Origin: a bacterium
GTDB lineage: Bacteria > Pseudomonadota > Alphaproteobacteria > Caulobacterales > Hyphomonadaceae
Reading direction: 5' to 3'
Assembly (NCBI GenBank): GCA_016125045.1
Contig: WGML01000002.1
Coordinates: 434,001-498,000, forward strand
Length of the DNA stretch: 64,000 bases
Of this stretch, positions 18,580 through 27,045 are shown in pieces; position 1 is the first letter of the stretch, and every line of letters begins with the position of its first letter. A program made the translations under genes and the position numbers. The notes beneath the pieces were generated by a model. It worked only from the letters and a program-made list of their open reading frames with translations, was not told the origin of the DNA and ran no database searches.

Positions 18580-19218
18580 ATGGTGGGGCAGGGGCGCACA
18601 CCAGGGCCGGAACAGACCTCGCAGGCGCGCGATGAGCGGATCTGCGGCCGGATCATCATCGTCCGGCACGGACGCCCGGCGCTCAATCGCGACGCCGGGC
18701 CCCGGCTCGACTGGCGCGGCTACCGGGAGTGGTGGTCGGCCTATGAGGAGGGTTCGCTGGCGCCCGGCCAGTCGCCGCCTCAATCGCTGCTGGACGCCGC
18801 CGCCAACGCCACGGTGATCCTCTCGAGCGCGCGCCCGAGGGCGATCGAAACCGCAAGGGCGATCGCCGGGGACCGGACGGTCGAGCCCGACCCGGCCTTC
18901 AACGAAGCCGCGCTGCCGCCGCCGCATCTGCCGTCCGGTTTCCGCAGGCTGCCGCGGACCTGGAACAAGTTCGCGCGACTCGCCTGGATGTTCGGCCATG
19001 CAGACGGCGAGGAGCCGAAGCAGCAGGCGCATGTACGCGCCGCCGCCGCGGCCTGCACGCTGGCGGCCCGCGCGAAATCGGAGGGCGACGTCGTGCTCGC
19101 CGCGCATGGCTGGTTCAACCGTATGCTGCGGCCCTATCTGCAGCGGCTCGGATGGGTGTGCGTCCATGACGGCGGCGACGGCTACTGGTCCTATCGCATC
19201 TATCGATTGCGGGAGTGA
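18580..19218 (+). CDS. Histidine phosphatase superfamily protein
   Basis: A 212-residue protein with the RHG motif (IIIVRHGRPALN, Arg29-His30-Gly31). A second conserved region LSSARPRAIETARAIA and a late His in VLAAHGWFNR complete the phosphoglycerate-mutase-like active site. It lacks the full PGAM signature and is better called a small-molecule or protein phosphatase. It starts 21 bases after lepB and is probably cotranscribed with it. Confidence 0.85.
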   Translation: MVGQGRTPGPEQTSQARDERICGRIIIVRHGRPALNRDAGPRLDWRGYREWWSAYEEGSLAPGQSPPQSLLDAAANATVILSSARPRAIETARAIAGDRTVEPDPAFNEAALPPPHLPSGFRRLPRTWNKFARLAWMFGHADGEEPKQQAHVRAAAAACTLAARAKSEGDVVLAAHGWFNRMLRPYLQRLGWVCVHDGGDGYWSYRIYRLRE

Positions 19219-19322
19219 CGCGCGCTGTCGGACGTCTCCGCGGGCGTGCGGCATTGTCCGCAGGAACGCTTCGACCTACCGTCTGAGGGTAGATTCGCTG
19301 ACGATCCCGGGAAGGAAGACAG

Positions 19323-19574
19323 ATGACCAACCCCGCCCCGCGTCCGGACATCTCCTCGATGAGCTTCGAGGATGCGCTGAGCCAGCTTGAGGACATCGTG
19401 CGCAAGCTGGAGGCGGGCGATGTGCCGCTTGAGGATTCGATCCGTATCTATGAGCGCGGCGCGGCCTTGAAGGCGCATTGCGAGGCGCGGCTGAAGGACG
19501 CGGAACTCAAGGTCGAGCGCGTGATCCTCGGTCCGGACGGGCCGCGCGGCCTGGATCCCGTCGAGGACGCCTGA
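19323..19574 (+). CDS. xseB: Exodeoxyribonuclease VII small subunit
   Basis: The 83-residue XseB pairs with XseA to degrade single-stranded DNA. The family signature is clear: [21 protein letters not shown] followed by [31 protein letters not shown] purine-rich Shine-Dalgarno (GGAAGGAAG) precedes the ATG. It leads the common xseB-ispA-dxs arrangement of proteobacteria. Confidence 0.95.
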   Translation: MTNPAPRPDISSMSFEDALSQLEDIVRKLEAGDVPLEDSIRIYERGAALKAHCEARLKDAELKVERVILGPDGPRGLDPVEDA

Positions 19575-19702
19575 CCGTGGCGCGCAGGTGCTGACGAAAT
19601 CGTAAGTCATGGATGGACTTCTCCCGTCTGCGGTTGGAGAAGCGAACGGGGCGCTCGGCCCCGCGCGAGGGCGGCGACGGCCGCCGGAAAGGAATAGCGC
19701 CT

Positions 19703-20608
19703 GTGACTGAGGGCGTTGACCCGGCCTTCCTCCACCGCCTCGATGAGGTCGCGGACCGGGTGACCGTTGCGCTCGATCAGCTGATTCCGCCGGCGGCGGG
19801 TCCGGAGGCGCGACTGATGCGGGCGATGCGCCATGGCGCGCTCGGTCGCGGCAAGCGACTGCGCCCGTTTCTTGCGATCGAGACCGGACGGATGTTCGGC
19901 GCGCAGGAGAAGTCGCTGCTGCGGGCGGCGTGCGCGATCGAGTGCGTGCACGCCTATTCGTTGATCCATGACGATCTGCCCTGCATGGACGATGACGATC
20001 TGAGACGGGGCCAGCCGACGGTTCACAAGGCGTTCGATGACGCGACGGCCCTGTTGGCGGGCGACGCGCTGCTCACCCTCGCGTTCGAGATCATGGCGTC
20101 GCCGGAAACCCACCGCGACGCGATGATGCGGTGCCGACTGATCGAGCGGATGGCGTCCGCCGCCGGCGCGCGCGGCATGGTCGGCGGCCAGATGATCGAC
20201 ATGCACCCTGACTTCGAGGGCGAGGAGCCGCTAGCCCTGCTGACCCGGATGCAGCGGATGAAGACCGGCGCGCTGATCAGCTTTTCAGGCGAGGTTGGCG
20301 CGCTGCTCGGCGGCGCGCTCGAAAGCGAGCGACACGCGATCCTCGGTTACACCAATGATCTTGGCCTTGCGTTCCAGATCGTCGACGACCTGCTCGACCT
20401 CAGGGGCGATCCGGCTGAACTCGGCAAGGCGACGGGCAAGGACCGGTCGAAAGGCAAGACCAATTTCGTAACCCTTCTAGGCGAAGAAGGAGCAGAAGCC
20501 CGCGTGCGGTTTCTCGCCGCACAGGCGAAACAGCATCTGGCGTCCTTTGGTGCGCGCGCCGCATCATTGCTGCACACGGTCGACTTTGTGCTTCATCGCG
20601 GCCATTAA
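19703..20608 (+). CDS. ispA: Polyprenyl (farnesyl) diphosphate synthase
   Basis: IspA condenses dimethylallyl and isopentenyl diphosphates to geranyl and farnesyl diphosphate. The first aspartate-rich motif is DDLPCMDDDD near residue 96 and the second is DDLLDLRGD. The GKRLRPFLAIE and LIHDDLPC segments are typical. I chose a GTG at 19703 (301 residues, the usual IspA length) with GGAAAGGA upstream; an ATG at 19613 would add 30 residues of non-family sequence. It is followed 31 bases later by dxs. Confidence 0.93.
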   Translation: MTEGVDPAFLHRLDEVADRVTVALDQLIPPAAGPEARLMRAMRHGALGRGKRLRPFLAIETGRMFGAQEKSLLRAACAIECVHAYSLIHDDLPCMDDDDLRRGQPTVHKAFDDATALLAGDALLTLAFEIMASPETHRDAMMRCRLIERMASAAGARGMVGGQMIDMHPDFEGEEPLALLTRMQRMKTGALISFSGEVGALLGGALESERHAILGYTNDLGLAFQIVDDLLDLRGDPAELGKATGKDRSKGKTNFVTLLGEEGAEARVRFLAAQAKQHLASFGARAASLLHTVDFVLHRGH

Positions 20609-20639
20609 TCCACCGGGTTTGAGTCAGAAGTGACAGGGT

Positions 20640-22553
20640 ATGCCGGCTTCAAAATCGCTCCTTGAACAGATCAATCACCCCTCGGACCTGCGCGGACGAT
20701 CCCGCGCGGAGCTGAAACGGATCGCCGATGAGGTTCGCCAAGAGACGATCAACGCGGTCTCGGTGACGGGCGGACACCTCGGAGCCGGCCTAGGCGTGGT
20801 GGAGCTGACGGTGGCGATCCACGCCGTGTTCGACACGCCGCGCGACATTCTCGTCTGGGATGTCGGGCATCAGACCTATCCCCACAAGATCCTCACCGGA
20901 CGCCGGGATCGGATCCGGACGCTGCGCCAGGGCGGCGGGCTTTCCGGATTCACCAAGCGCGCCGAGAGCGAGTACGACCCCTTCGGCGCGGCGCACGCCG
21001 GCACCTCGGTCTCCGCCGGCGCGGGCTTTGCGGTGGCGCGCGACCTCACCGGATCGGACAACAAGGTGATCTGCGTGGTCGGCGACGGCGCGATGTCGGC
21101 GGGCATGATCTATGAGGCGATGAACAATGTCGGGGGCATGAACTCCCGGCTGATCGTGATCCTCAACGACAACGACATGTCGATCGCGCCGCCGGTCGGG
21201 GCGATGAGCCACTACCTGTCGCGGACGGTGTCCTCCAAGGGGTATCGCCGCCTCCGCAAGGCGGCCAAATCCGTCGCTCGCACCATCGGGCTCGAACATC
21301 CCGCCAAGAAGGTCGAGCATTACGCGCGCGGGTTCGCGCTTGGCGGCGACATGTTCGACGCGCTCGGTTTCTACTATGTCGGGCCGATCGACGGCCATGA
21401 CCTCGGGGCGCTGATCCCGGTGCTCGAAAACGTGCGCGACATGGAGAACGGCCCTGTTCTTGTCCATGTGGTGACGCAGAAGGGCAAGGGTTATTCCCCG
21501 GCGGAGAAGGCGGACGACAAGTATCACGGCGTATCGCGCTTCAATGTCGTCACCGGCGAGCAGGCCAAGGCGAAGGCCGGGCCGCCGAGTTACACGCGCG
21601 TGTTCGCCGAGGAACTGGTGCGCGCCGCGGAGCGCGACGACCGCGTGGTCGGCATCACGGCGGCGATGCCGTCCGGCACCGGACTGGACTATTTCGGCGA
21701 ACGTTTCCCAGACAGGTGTTTCGACGTCGGCATCGCCGAACAGCATGCGGTCACCTTCGCGGCCGGCCTCGCGGCGGCGGGAATGAAACCGTTCGCCGCG
21801 ATCTATTCGACCTTCCTTCAGCGCGCCTATGACAGCGTGGTGCATGACGTCGCGATCCAGGGTCTGCCGGTGCGCTTCGCGCTCGACCGGGCGGGGCTCG
21901 TCGGCGCGGACGGACCGACGCACGCCGGATCGTTCGATATCGGCTTCCTCGGGCAGCTGCCGGGCTTTGTGCTGATGGCCGCGGCCGACGAGGTCGAGCT
22001 TCAACTGATGGTGGCGACGGCGCACGCGATCGACGATCGGCCGTCGGCGTTCCGCTATCCGCGCGGCGAGGGGCTCGGCCTCACGCGTCTCGACGATCCG
22101 CGGCCGCTGGAGATCGGCAAGGGGCGCATCGTGCGGGAAGGGTCGACGATCGCGATCCTCTCCTATGGGGCGCGGCTCCAGGAAGCGCTGGCGGCGGCGG
22201 ACATGCTCGGCGCGCAGGGCCTGTCGGCGACGGTCGCGGATGCGCGTTTCGCCAAGCCGCTCGATGCGGAGCTGATCGCGCGGCTGGTGCGCGACCATGA
22301 AGTGCTGCTCACCGTGGAGGAGGGCGCGCGCGGCGGGTTTGGCGCATTCGTGCTTCATCATCTGGCGGAGAACGGTCTCCTCGACCGCGGCCTCCGGGTG
22401 CGCACGATGACTCTGCCGGATCTGTTCCAGGACCAGGACAAGCCCGAGATCATGTACGCCGAGGCGGGACTTGACGCCCGCGCGATCGCCGCCTGCGCGA
22501 TCGGCGCGCTCGGCCGCGGCGATGTCCGCGCGCTGAAACTGGTGGCGAGCTAG
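20640..22553 (+). CDS. dxs: 1-deoxy-D-xylulose-5-phosphate synthase
   Basis: Dxs is a thiamine-diphosphate transketolase-like enzyme that joins pyruvate and glyceraldehyde 3-phosphate, the first step of the MEP isoprenoid pathway. At 637 residues it is full length. Visible features are [17 protein letters not shown] near the N-terminus, the ThDP motif [34 protein letters not shown] and [17 protein letters not shown]. Its TAG stop (22551-22553) lies inside the left copy of the 11-bp repeat that borders the island, so the island begins immediately after the gene. Confidence 0.97.
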   Translation: MPASKSLLEQINHPSDLRGRSRAELKRIADEVRQETINAVSVTGGHLGAGLGVVELTVAIHAVFDTPRDILVWDVGHQTYPHKILTGRRDRIRTLRQGGGLSGFTKRAESEYDPFGAAHAGTSVSAGAGFAVARDLTGSDNKVICVVGDGAMSAGMIYEAMNNVGGMNSRLIVILNDNDMSIAPPVGAMSHYLSRTVSSKGYRRLRKAAKSVARTIGLEHPAKKVEHYARGFALGGDMFDALGFYYVGPIDGHDLGALIPVLENVRDMENGPVLVHVVTQKGKGYSPAEKADDKYHGVSRFNVVTGEQAKAKAGPPSYTRVFAEELVRAAERDDRVVGITAAMPSGTGLDYFGERFPDRCFDVGIAEQHAVTFAAGLAAAGMKPFAAIYSTFLQRAYDSVVHDVAIQGLPVRFALDRAGLVGADGPTHAGSFDIGFLGQLPGFVLMAAADEVELQLMVATAHAIDDRPSAFRYPRGEGLGLTRLDDPRPLEIGKGRIVREGSTIAILSYGARLQEALAAADMLGAQGLSATVADARFAKPLDAELIARLVRDHEVLLTVEEGARGGFGAFVLHHLAENGLLDRGLRVRTMTLPDLFQDQDKPEIMYAEAGLDARAIAACAIGALGRGDVRALKLVAS

Positions 22554-22560
22554 AGGCGCT
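22550..22560. repeat. Left copy of 11-bp direct repeat bordering the island
   Basis: The sequence is CTAGAGGCGCT. The same 11 bases occur at 24611-24621. The left copy includes the dxs stop codon; the right copy includes the stop codon of the acetyltransferase gene on the other strand. The pair brackets the low-GC three-gene island. Confidence 0.75.
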
Positions 22561-22633
22561 AGATGTTTACGCGGCGCTTCTCTGAGTGGCTCGCGCTCTA
22601 AGGTGAGGTCGCAACAACTGGCGGGCCCCCGGA

Positions 22634-22987
22634 TTATCCGTGTTCCGAACGCTCGGTGGCGCGAATCCACAACATCTCGATCATAGCGGGGGTCTTCAAG
22701 GATTTGAGGTCGCTATCCGACGCCAGATCATGTCTCTTCAAGATTCCCTTGAGAACTGCAGCTTTGAGCTTTCCGTACAGCCGCTTGAAGGTGACTTCGT
22801 CATACCGTTCCGCCAATGTTATTGGGTTAGCCGCCTCGACGTCTTCGGCGTCAGCGTAAATAACAGTGACTCCAAGCGCAGAGATCAAACGCTCGCGGAA
22901 TTCAGAGTTGATTTGTGCTTCCGTTTCTACGACCTTCAAAAAGGTCCTTAGGGCTTCCGGCGCGGTGACAGCTTTAGTGGACGACAT
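22634..22987 (-). CDS. Island gene 3: small helical protein with SAP-like C-terminus
   Basis: A 117-residue, mostly alpha-helical protein. Its last part (YGKLKAAVLKGILKRHDLAS, then DLKSLKTPAMIEMLWIRATER) has the helix-loop-helix pattern of SAP-like motifs. In those motifs one helix, an extended turn and a second helix contact DNA or a partner protein. That resemblance is by eye. Its ATG overlaps the ParA stop by one base (TAATG), so it is translated by coupling. I do not recognise a named family. It may be an adaptor or regulator of the two upstream genes. Confidence 0.65.
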   Translation of the reverse strand: MSSTKAVTAPEALRTFLKVVETEAQINSEFRERLISALGVTVIYADAEDVEAANPITLAERYDEVTFKRLYGKLKAAVLKGILKRHDLASDSDLKSLKTPAMIEMLWIRATERSEHG

Positions 22988-23907
22988 TATCTAGCCTCCG
23001 GATTTTGATGCGCGGTCTCAATGAATTCCAAGACTTCTTTGCCAAGAGATTGGACACTCGCCCTGGCCGGGCCATATTTGTTCCCGAAGCGCTCATAACT
23101 GTCGACGGCTTTGCGGCGAACCCATCGATGTGATTGGGAAGACTCGAGAACCTCCGCGCTCGTGGAAAGCGGCTTGAACCCGAACCTTTCGGTGTCGGTT
23201 CTAATCTTTCGTCGCTCACTAGCGGCCCCTTGCCGCCGAACTCGGGTGAAGACGACGCGATGCCGCGCGTCGTCGGACAAACCGAGCGTTCGGTGAAGCC
23301 CGAAGTCACGAAACGCCTTCAAACTCCACACCGATAATTCAGCCTCCTGAATTGGGGAAAGTATCGCGTCGCTGAGGCAAAGCGCCGCTTGCATCAAAGT
23401 GGAAAAACCGGGTGGGCAATCAAAAATAACGAGATCATACGCAGAGCGAAGCTCTTCTAGCGCGGCGCTAATCAGATCACGCATGCGCTTCATAGCTGCG
23501 GTTGTTTCTTCGGGATTGTGGTTCTTATGATCGAAATCGAGTTCCGCGAAACGTAACTCAGGCGTTGCCGGGACAAGGTCGATGTCGCCGTGATCTTTGG
23601 CGAGATGAGCGTCCCGAAGACGCTTAACTTCGTGGAGATTGCACGCACCTCGCTTGACGTAGGTCGCCAAGCTTTGGGCCTCTACGTGATTTACGGCGTT
23701 GACCCAATGACGAAGGGTACGCCCTGCATCGTCTGCTTTTTTCAGACCCGCCGGGCTCAACATCATTTGACTTAGGTTCGCCTGGGGGTCCAGATCGACC
23801 AACAAAACGCGCATTCCGAAGTGGAGCGCCAAGGTGTCGGCGATCATCATCGATGTCGTGGACTTGCCGACCCCTCCTTTCAGGTTCGCGATCGAAAGCA
23901 CGCGCAT
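22987..23907 (-). CDS. Island gene 2: ParA/MinD-type ATPase
   Basis: A 306-residue protein with a deviant Walker A motif, KGGVGKST at residues 10-17. The VLLVDLDPQANLSQ Walker A' segment and a Walker B region (YDLVIFDCPPGFS) follow. This matches ParA-family ATPases that dimerise on ATP and bind DNA non-specifically. There is no ParB gene or recognisable parS site nearby, so chromosome or plasmid partitioning is not supported. I chose the ATG at 23907, the usual family start (MRVLSIAN); an ATG at 23931 would overlap the upstream gene by 11 bases. Confidence 0.88.
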   Translation of the reverse strand: MRVLSIANLKGGVGKSTTSMMIADTLALHFGMRVLLVDLDPQANLSQMMLSPAGLKKADDAGRTLRHWVNAVNHVEAQSLATYVKRGACNLHEVKRLRDAHLAKDHGDIDLVPATPELRFAELDFDHKNHNPEETTAAMKRMRDLISAALEELRSAYDLVIFDCPPGFSTLMQAALCLSDAILSPIQEAELSVWSLKAFRDFGLHRTLGLSDDARHRVVFTRVRRQGAASERRKIRTDTERFGFKPLSTSAEVLESSQSHRWVRRKAVDSYERFGNKYGPARASVQSLGKEVLEFIETAHQNPEAR

Positions 23908-23920
23908 CCCGACCCAAGAC

Positions 23921-24538
23921 CTATTCGGCATCGGGTCGATCCTGCCAGCCCAACGAGTGCAGGTACGAACGGATTCTTGAGCGAGCCTCGGGGCTGAACC
24001 GTTCCCTCACAAAGCAGTCGGCGACGTTCGACTGAACCCCTGTCGGTTTAGGGAAATGCGATATCCGCCATCGCGTGGGATCCTCAGGTCGATCGAACTC
24101 GATGACACCAGTTCCCAACGCTTGAGCAACTTTCAGTATTTGGCCGTGAGAGTCGGTGCCTCTTAGAACCGGCCCCACCGCCTGAAAGACGAGCCACGCG
24201 AAATGACCGAAGCGCCCATTCGCGTTGGTTTCATATACCGCTCCGATGCTTGCGCCAGTCGCTGTCTTCACCTCAAACGTATGTAGTTCGGCCCTTAAGA
24301 ACGGAATGTAATCGCCACGACTAATTGTCAGCGCCGCAAGGTCAGGTCGCGACCATTGACCCCCGCCACCGCCGGCATTCTGCGCGACCACTTCGGAGAA
24401 TATTTCGCAATCAGAAAACTCCGGCTGGCGACGTATTAAGTCACGAAATCTGAGTTCAAGGAAAACCTGAACTGGGGCGTAAAGATCGAGTTCGCGTCTT
24501 ACCTCCTCCACGTCCTCAAATTCAAAGCCTTCCGGCAT
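23921..24538 (-). CDS. Island gene 1: PD-(D/E)XK nuclease-like protein
   Basis: A 205-residue protein. The segment SRPDLAAL (Asp66) followed by LHTFEVKTATG (Glu89-x-Lys91) gives the spacing and strand-turn-strand pattern of the PD-(D/E)XK nuclease core. A following helix, NGRFGHFAWLVF, resembles the RFxHxAYL helix found in several restriction-like nucleases. The assignment is by motif, not homology search. It is the first gene of the island operon and ends 13 bases before the chosen ParA start. The combination suggests DNA cleavage controlled by an ATPase, but activity is untested. Confidence 0.6.
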   Translation of the reverse strand: MPEGFEFEDVEEVRRELDLYAPVQVFLELRFRDLIRRQPEFSDCEIFSEVVAQNAGGGGGQWSRPDLAALTISRGDYIPFLRAELHTFEVKTATGASIGAVYETNANGRFGHFAWLVFQAVGPVLRGTDSHGQILKVAQALGTGVIEFDRPEDPTRWRISHFPKPTGVQSNVADCFVRERFSPEARSRIRSYLHSLGWQDRPDAE

Positions 24539-24589
24539 TCCCCCACCCCTAATTCACCCGACTCCATCTAGGTATGTGGCGCCTTCAAG

Positions 24590-24595
24590 AGTCAA
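24590..24595 (-). promoter_or_regulatory. Possible -35 element of the island operon
   Basis: Reading the minus strand upstream of the nuclease-like gene gives TTGACT at 24595-24590. An AT-richer TACCTAGAT follows 15-18 bases later. This is a weak sigma-70-like match, placed just inside the right border of the island, so the cassette could carry its own promoter. Confidence 0.3.
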
Positions 24596-24610
24596 CCTTC
24601 GCGAGCGCTC

Positions 24611-24621
24611 CTAGAGGCGCT
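24611..24621. repeat. Right copy of 11-bp direct repeat bordering the island
   Basis: CTAGAGGCGCT, identical to 22550-22560. It contains the reverse complement of the acetyltransferase TAG stop. A similar flanking GCGAGC also occurs just left of both copies, with a five-base insertion on the right side. Confidence 0.75.
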
Positions 24622-25135
24622 TCACCAGGAAGGCGAGATCGAGCGACTTGCCGAATTTCTCGCCCACGCCTTCGAGCGTTCCCTGAAGCTCAAACCCCAG
24701 TGACGTGTGCAGCGCGATGGATGCGGAATTCGCCGCGTCGACGCCGCCGACCATGCGCCTGAGCCCCGCCGCACGCGCACGCTCGATGAGCGCGCCGAGG
24801 AGCATGCGCCCCACGCCCGAGCGGTGCAGCGCCGGTGCGACATACACCGAATGCTCGACCGTGAAGCGGTAGCCGGGAAAGTCGCGGAACGGACCATAGC
24901 TCGCATAGCCGACAATCTCGCTCTCCCCGCTCGGTTGCTCCGGCGCGACGGCGGCGATCAGGACCGGAAGGCCCGCCGACCGGCGGATATCCATCCAGCG
25001 GCGGCGCTGGTCGAGGGTGGTTTCCTCTTCCGACCAGATCGAGAACGTGTCCCGAACCGCCTGGTTGTAGATCGCGACAAGCGCCGGCAGATGCGCCTCG
25101 GTGGCGTCCATGATCCGGATCGGGCGATCTGCCAT
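24611..25135 (-). CDS. GNAT N-acetyltransferase, phosphinothricin-acetyltransferase-like
   Basis: A 174-residue GNAT protein of the PAT/YwnH type. It has RIMDATEAHLPALVAIYNQAV at the N-terminus, YGPFRDFPGYRFTVEHSVYV in the middle and the acetyl-CoA loop HRSGVGRMLLGAL. PAT-type enzymes acetylate phosphinothricin, methionine sulfone and related amino acids. Its stop codon is the right border of the island. Before the island arrived, dxs and this gene would have been convergent and touching. Confidence 0.88.
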   Translation of the reverse strand: MADRPIRIMDATEAHLPALVAIYNQAVRDTFSIWSEEETTLDQRRRWMDIRRSAGLPVLIAAVAPEQPSGESEIVGYASYGPFRDFPGYRFTVEHSVYVAPALHRSGVGRMLLGALIERARAAGLRRMVGGVDAANSASIALHTSLGFELQGTLEGVGEKFGKSLDLAFLVKRL

Positions 25136-25251
25136 CGCGTTCTTGTCCCTTGTCGCGCGTCCGGTCTGGCCCCGGTCCGCACTCTGTGCTCATCATGCCG
25201 GTCACAAGAAAGCAGGTCTTAGACCGACCGCATCCAGGGAGTTAAGCGCTC

Positions 25252-27012
25252 GTGACGGATTCCGCCCAAGATTCTTCCGCCCCCGCATTTCCGGCGATGA
25301 GCATCGCGCAGGCGAACGCCCTGCTGACGGCGCCGGACAAGCGTTTTGAACTTGAGGAAAAGCTGATCCACGGGGCGGTCTACAAGACCTACAAACACGC
25401 GCCGGGAACCCTGCGCGACATCTTCCTCGCCAGCAGCGCCTGGGGCGAGCGCGAGTATGTGGTGTTTGAAGACGAGCGCATGACCTATGCCGACCATCTG
25501 CGCGCGGTGAACCATCTCGCGCACATCCTGCGCGACCGGTTCGGGGTCGCAAAGGGCGACCGGGTGGCGGTGGTGATGCGGAATTATCCGCAGTGGGCGG
25601 TGGGCTTCTTCGCGCCTCTGGTGCTCGGCGCGATCACGACGCCGATGAATTCCTGGTGGACCGCCGACGAACTCGATTACGGGCTCGCCGACAGCGGCTC
25701 CAAGGTCGCCATCATCGATGTCGAGCGTCTCGAGCGTCTGCGTGGGCGGCTCGGAAACCTGCCCGACCTGAAGCATATCATCGTGGCGCGCGGCGGCGAG
25801 GATGAAGCCGATCCGCGCATTGTCAGCATGGAATCCCTGATCGGCGACGCCCATACGTGGAAGCGGCTGCCGGACAAGGCGGCCCCGGACGCGGACGTCC
25901 AGCCTGATGACGACGCGACGATCATGTACACTTCCGGCACGACGGGTAAGCCGAAGGGCGCGCTGGCGACGCACCGGGCGATCATCTCGAACGTGTTCAA
26001 TTCCGCCGCCTGCCAGGCCCGGTCCTTCCTGCGCCGGGGTGAGATCCCGCCGGAACCGGACTATCTGAATGACCCCCCGAGGATCGCGCTGCTGGCGATC
26101 CCGTTCTTCCACGCGACGGGTGCGTTCGCGAACCTCGTTCCGTCGATCATGTCGGCGGGCAAGATCGTGACGATGTACAAGTGGGACGCGGCCGAGGCGC
26201 TGCCGATCATCGAACGGGAGAAGGTGACCGTGATCGGCGGGGTGCCCGCCATCGCCTGGCAGGTGCTCGAACACCCGGATCGCGACAAGTATGACCTGTC
26301 GTCGATCGCCAATGTCGCCTATGGCGGCGCGCCGTCGGCCCCCGAACTCGTGAGCACGATCAAACGCCGATTCACGGCGGCGACGGTCTCGAACGGCTGG
26401 GGCATGACCGAGACCTGCGCCACCGCATCGCTCAACTGGGGGCGGGACTATGAGCTGCGCCCCGACAGCGCAGGATGTCCGGGTCCGGCGATGGATTTCA
26501 AGATCGTCGGCGCCAATGGCGAGACGCTCGGCCCGAACGAGGTGGGGGAGTTGTGGGCGAAGGGGCCCAACAATGCGCGGCTCTACTGGAACAAGCCCGA
26601 GGCGACCGCCAAGACCTTCATCGACGGATGGGTGGTGACGGGCGACATCGCCCGCATCGACGAGGAAGGGTTCGTCTTCCTGCTCGACCGCGCCAAGGAC
26701 ATGCTGATCCGCGGCGGGGAGAACATCTACTGCATCGAGGTGGAGAACGTCCTATATGAGCATCCTGCGATCATGGATGCGGCGATCGTCGGCATTCCCC
26801 ACAAGGTGCTTGGCGAGGAAGTCGGGGCGGTGGTGCAGGTGAAGCCCGGCATGACCACCTCCCAGTCGGAGCTGCAGGCCTTCACCGCCGCGAAGCTCGC
26901 CGCGTTCAAGGTGCCCATCCAGGTCATCATCCAGCCCGATCCGCTGCCGCGGAACGCCAACGGCAAGATCATGAAGTCGGAACTGCGGGGCAAGTTCACG
27001 CCGCGCGGCTGA
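25252..27012 (+). CDS. Acyl-CoA synthetase (class I adenylate-forming)
   Basis: A 586-residue AMP-forming ligase that activates a fatty or carboxylic acid to its CoA thioester. The ATP/AMP loop is TIMYTSGTTGKPKGALATHR. Later motifs are GWGMTETCATASLNW, the hinge GENIYCIEVENVLYEHP and the catalytic lysine in PRNANGKIMKSELRG. I used the GTG at 25252, with GGGAG ten bases upstream; an ATG at 25297 is an alternative. Chain-length preference cannot be read from the sequence. A second, distinct acyl-CoA ligase is at 41202. Confidence 0.9.
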   Translation: MTDSAQDSSAPAFPAMSIAQANALLTAPDKRFELEEKLIHGAVYKTYKHAPGTLRDIFLASSAWGEREYVVFEDERMTYADHLRAVNHLAHILRDRFGVAKGDRVAVVMRNYPQWAVGFFAPLVLGAITTPMNSWWTADELDYGLADSGSKVAIIDVERLERLRGRLGNLPDLKHIIVARGGEDEADPRIVSMESLIGDAHTWKRLPDKAAPDADVQPDDDATIMYTSGTTGKPKGALATHRAIISNVFNSAACQARSFLRRGEIPPEPDYLNDPPRIALLAIPFFHATGAFANLVPSIMSAGKIVTMYKWDAAEALPIIEREKVTVIGGVPAIAWQVLEHPDRDKYDLSSIANVAYGGAPSAPELVSTIKRRFTAATVSNGWGMTETCATASLNWGRDYELRPDSAGCPGPAMDFKIVGANGETLGPNEVGELWAKGPNNARLYWNKPEATAKTFIDGWVVTGDIARIDEEGFVFLLDRAKDMLIRGGENIYCIEVENVLYEHPAIMDAAIVGIPHKVLGEEVGAVVQVKPGMTTSQSELQAFTAAKLAAFKVPIQVIIQPDPLPRNANGKIMKSELRGKFTPRG

Positions 27013-27045
27013 TCCGGTCGTCCTCGTCGCCGGGAGGTGCGTGCG

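Larger units (their letters stand above)
22550..24621. mobile_element. Small genomic island with three-gene cassette
   Basis: A segment of about 2.05 kb whose base composition and codon use (TTA, AGA and AAA are common) are visibly unlike the GC-rich neighbours. It carries three minus-strand genes: nuclease-like, ParA-like and a small helical protein. It is bordered by CTAGAGGCGCT repeats. It fits exactly between the stops of two convergent housekeeping genes. No integrase, transposase or clear terminal inverted repeat is present, so mobility would need help in trans or has been lost. Confidence 0.65.

Noticed and set aside
16408-19254. Very long open frame on the minus strand covering the MBL, lepB and phosphatase genes
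   Set aside because: It lies antisense to three well-supported genes and is Arg/Pro/His-rich, which is the usual shadow of GC-rich coding DNA. The same applies to long antisense frames at 8523-10010, 20790-22670, 32663-34243, 53982-55364 and 55635-57578.
22987-23931. ParA-like gene as part of a plasmid or chromosome partition locus
   Set aside because: No ParB gene and no parS-like palindrome are seen nearby, and the gene is part of a different three-gene unit.
22589-24606. GCTCGCG near the left end and CGCGAGC near the right end of the island as terminal inverted repeats
   Set aside because: Only seven matching bases, not at the exact termini, and the motif is common in GC-rich DNA. No transposase is present.
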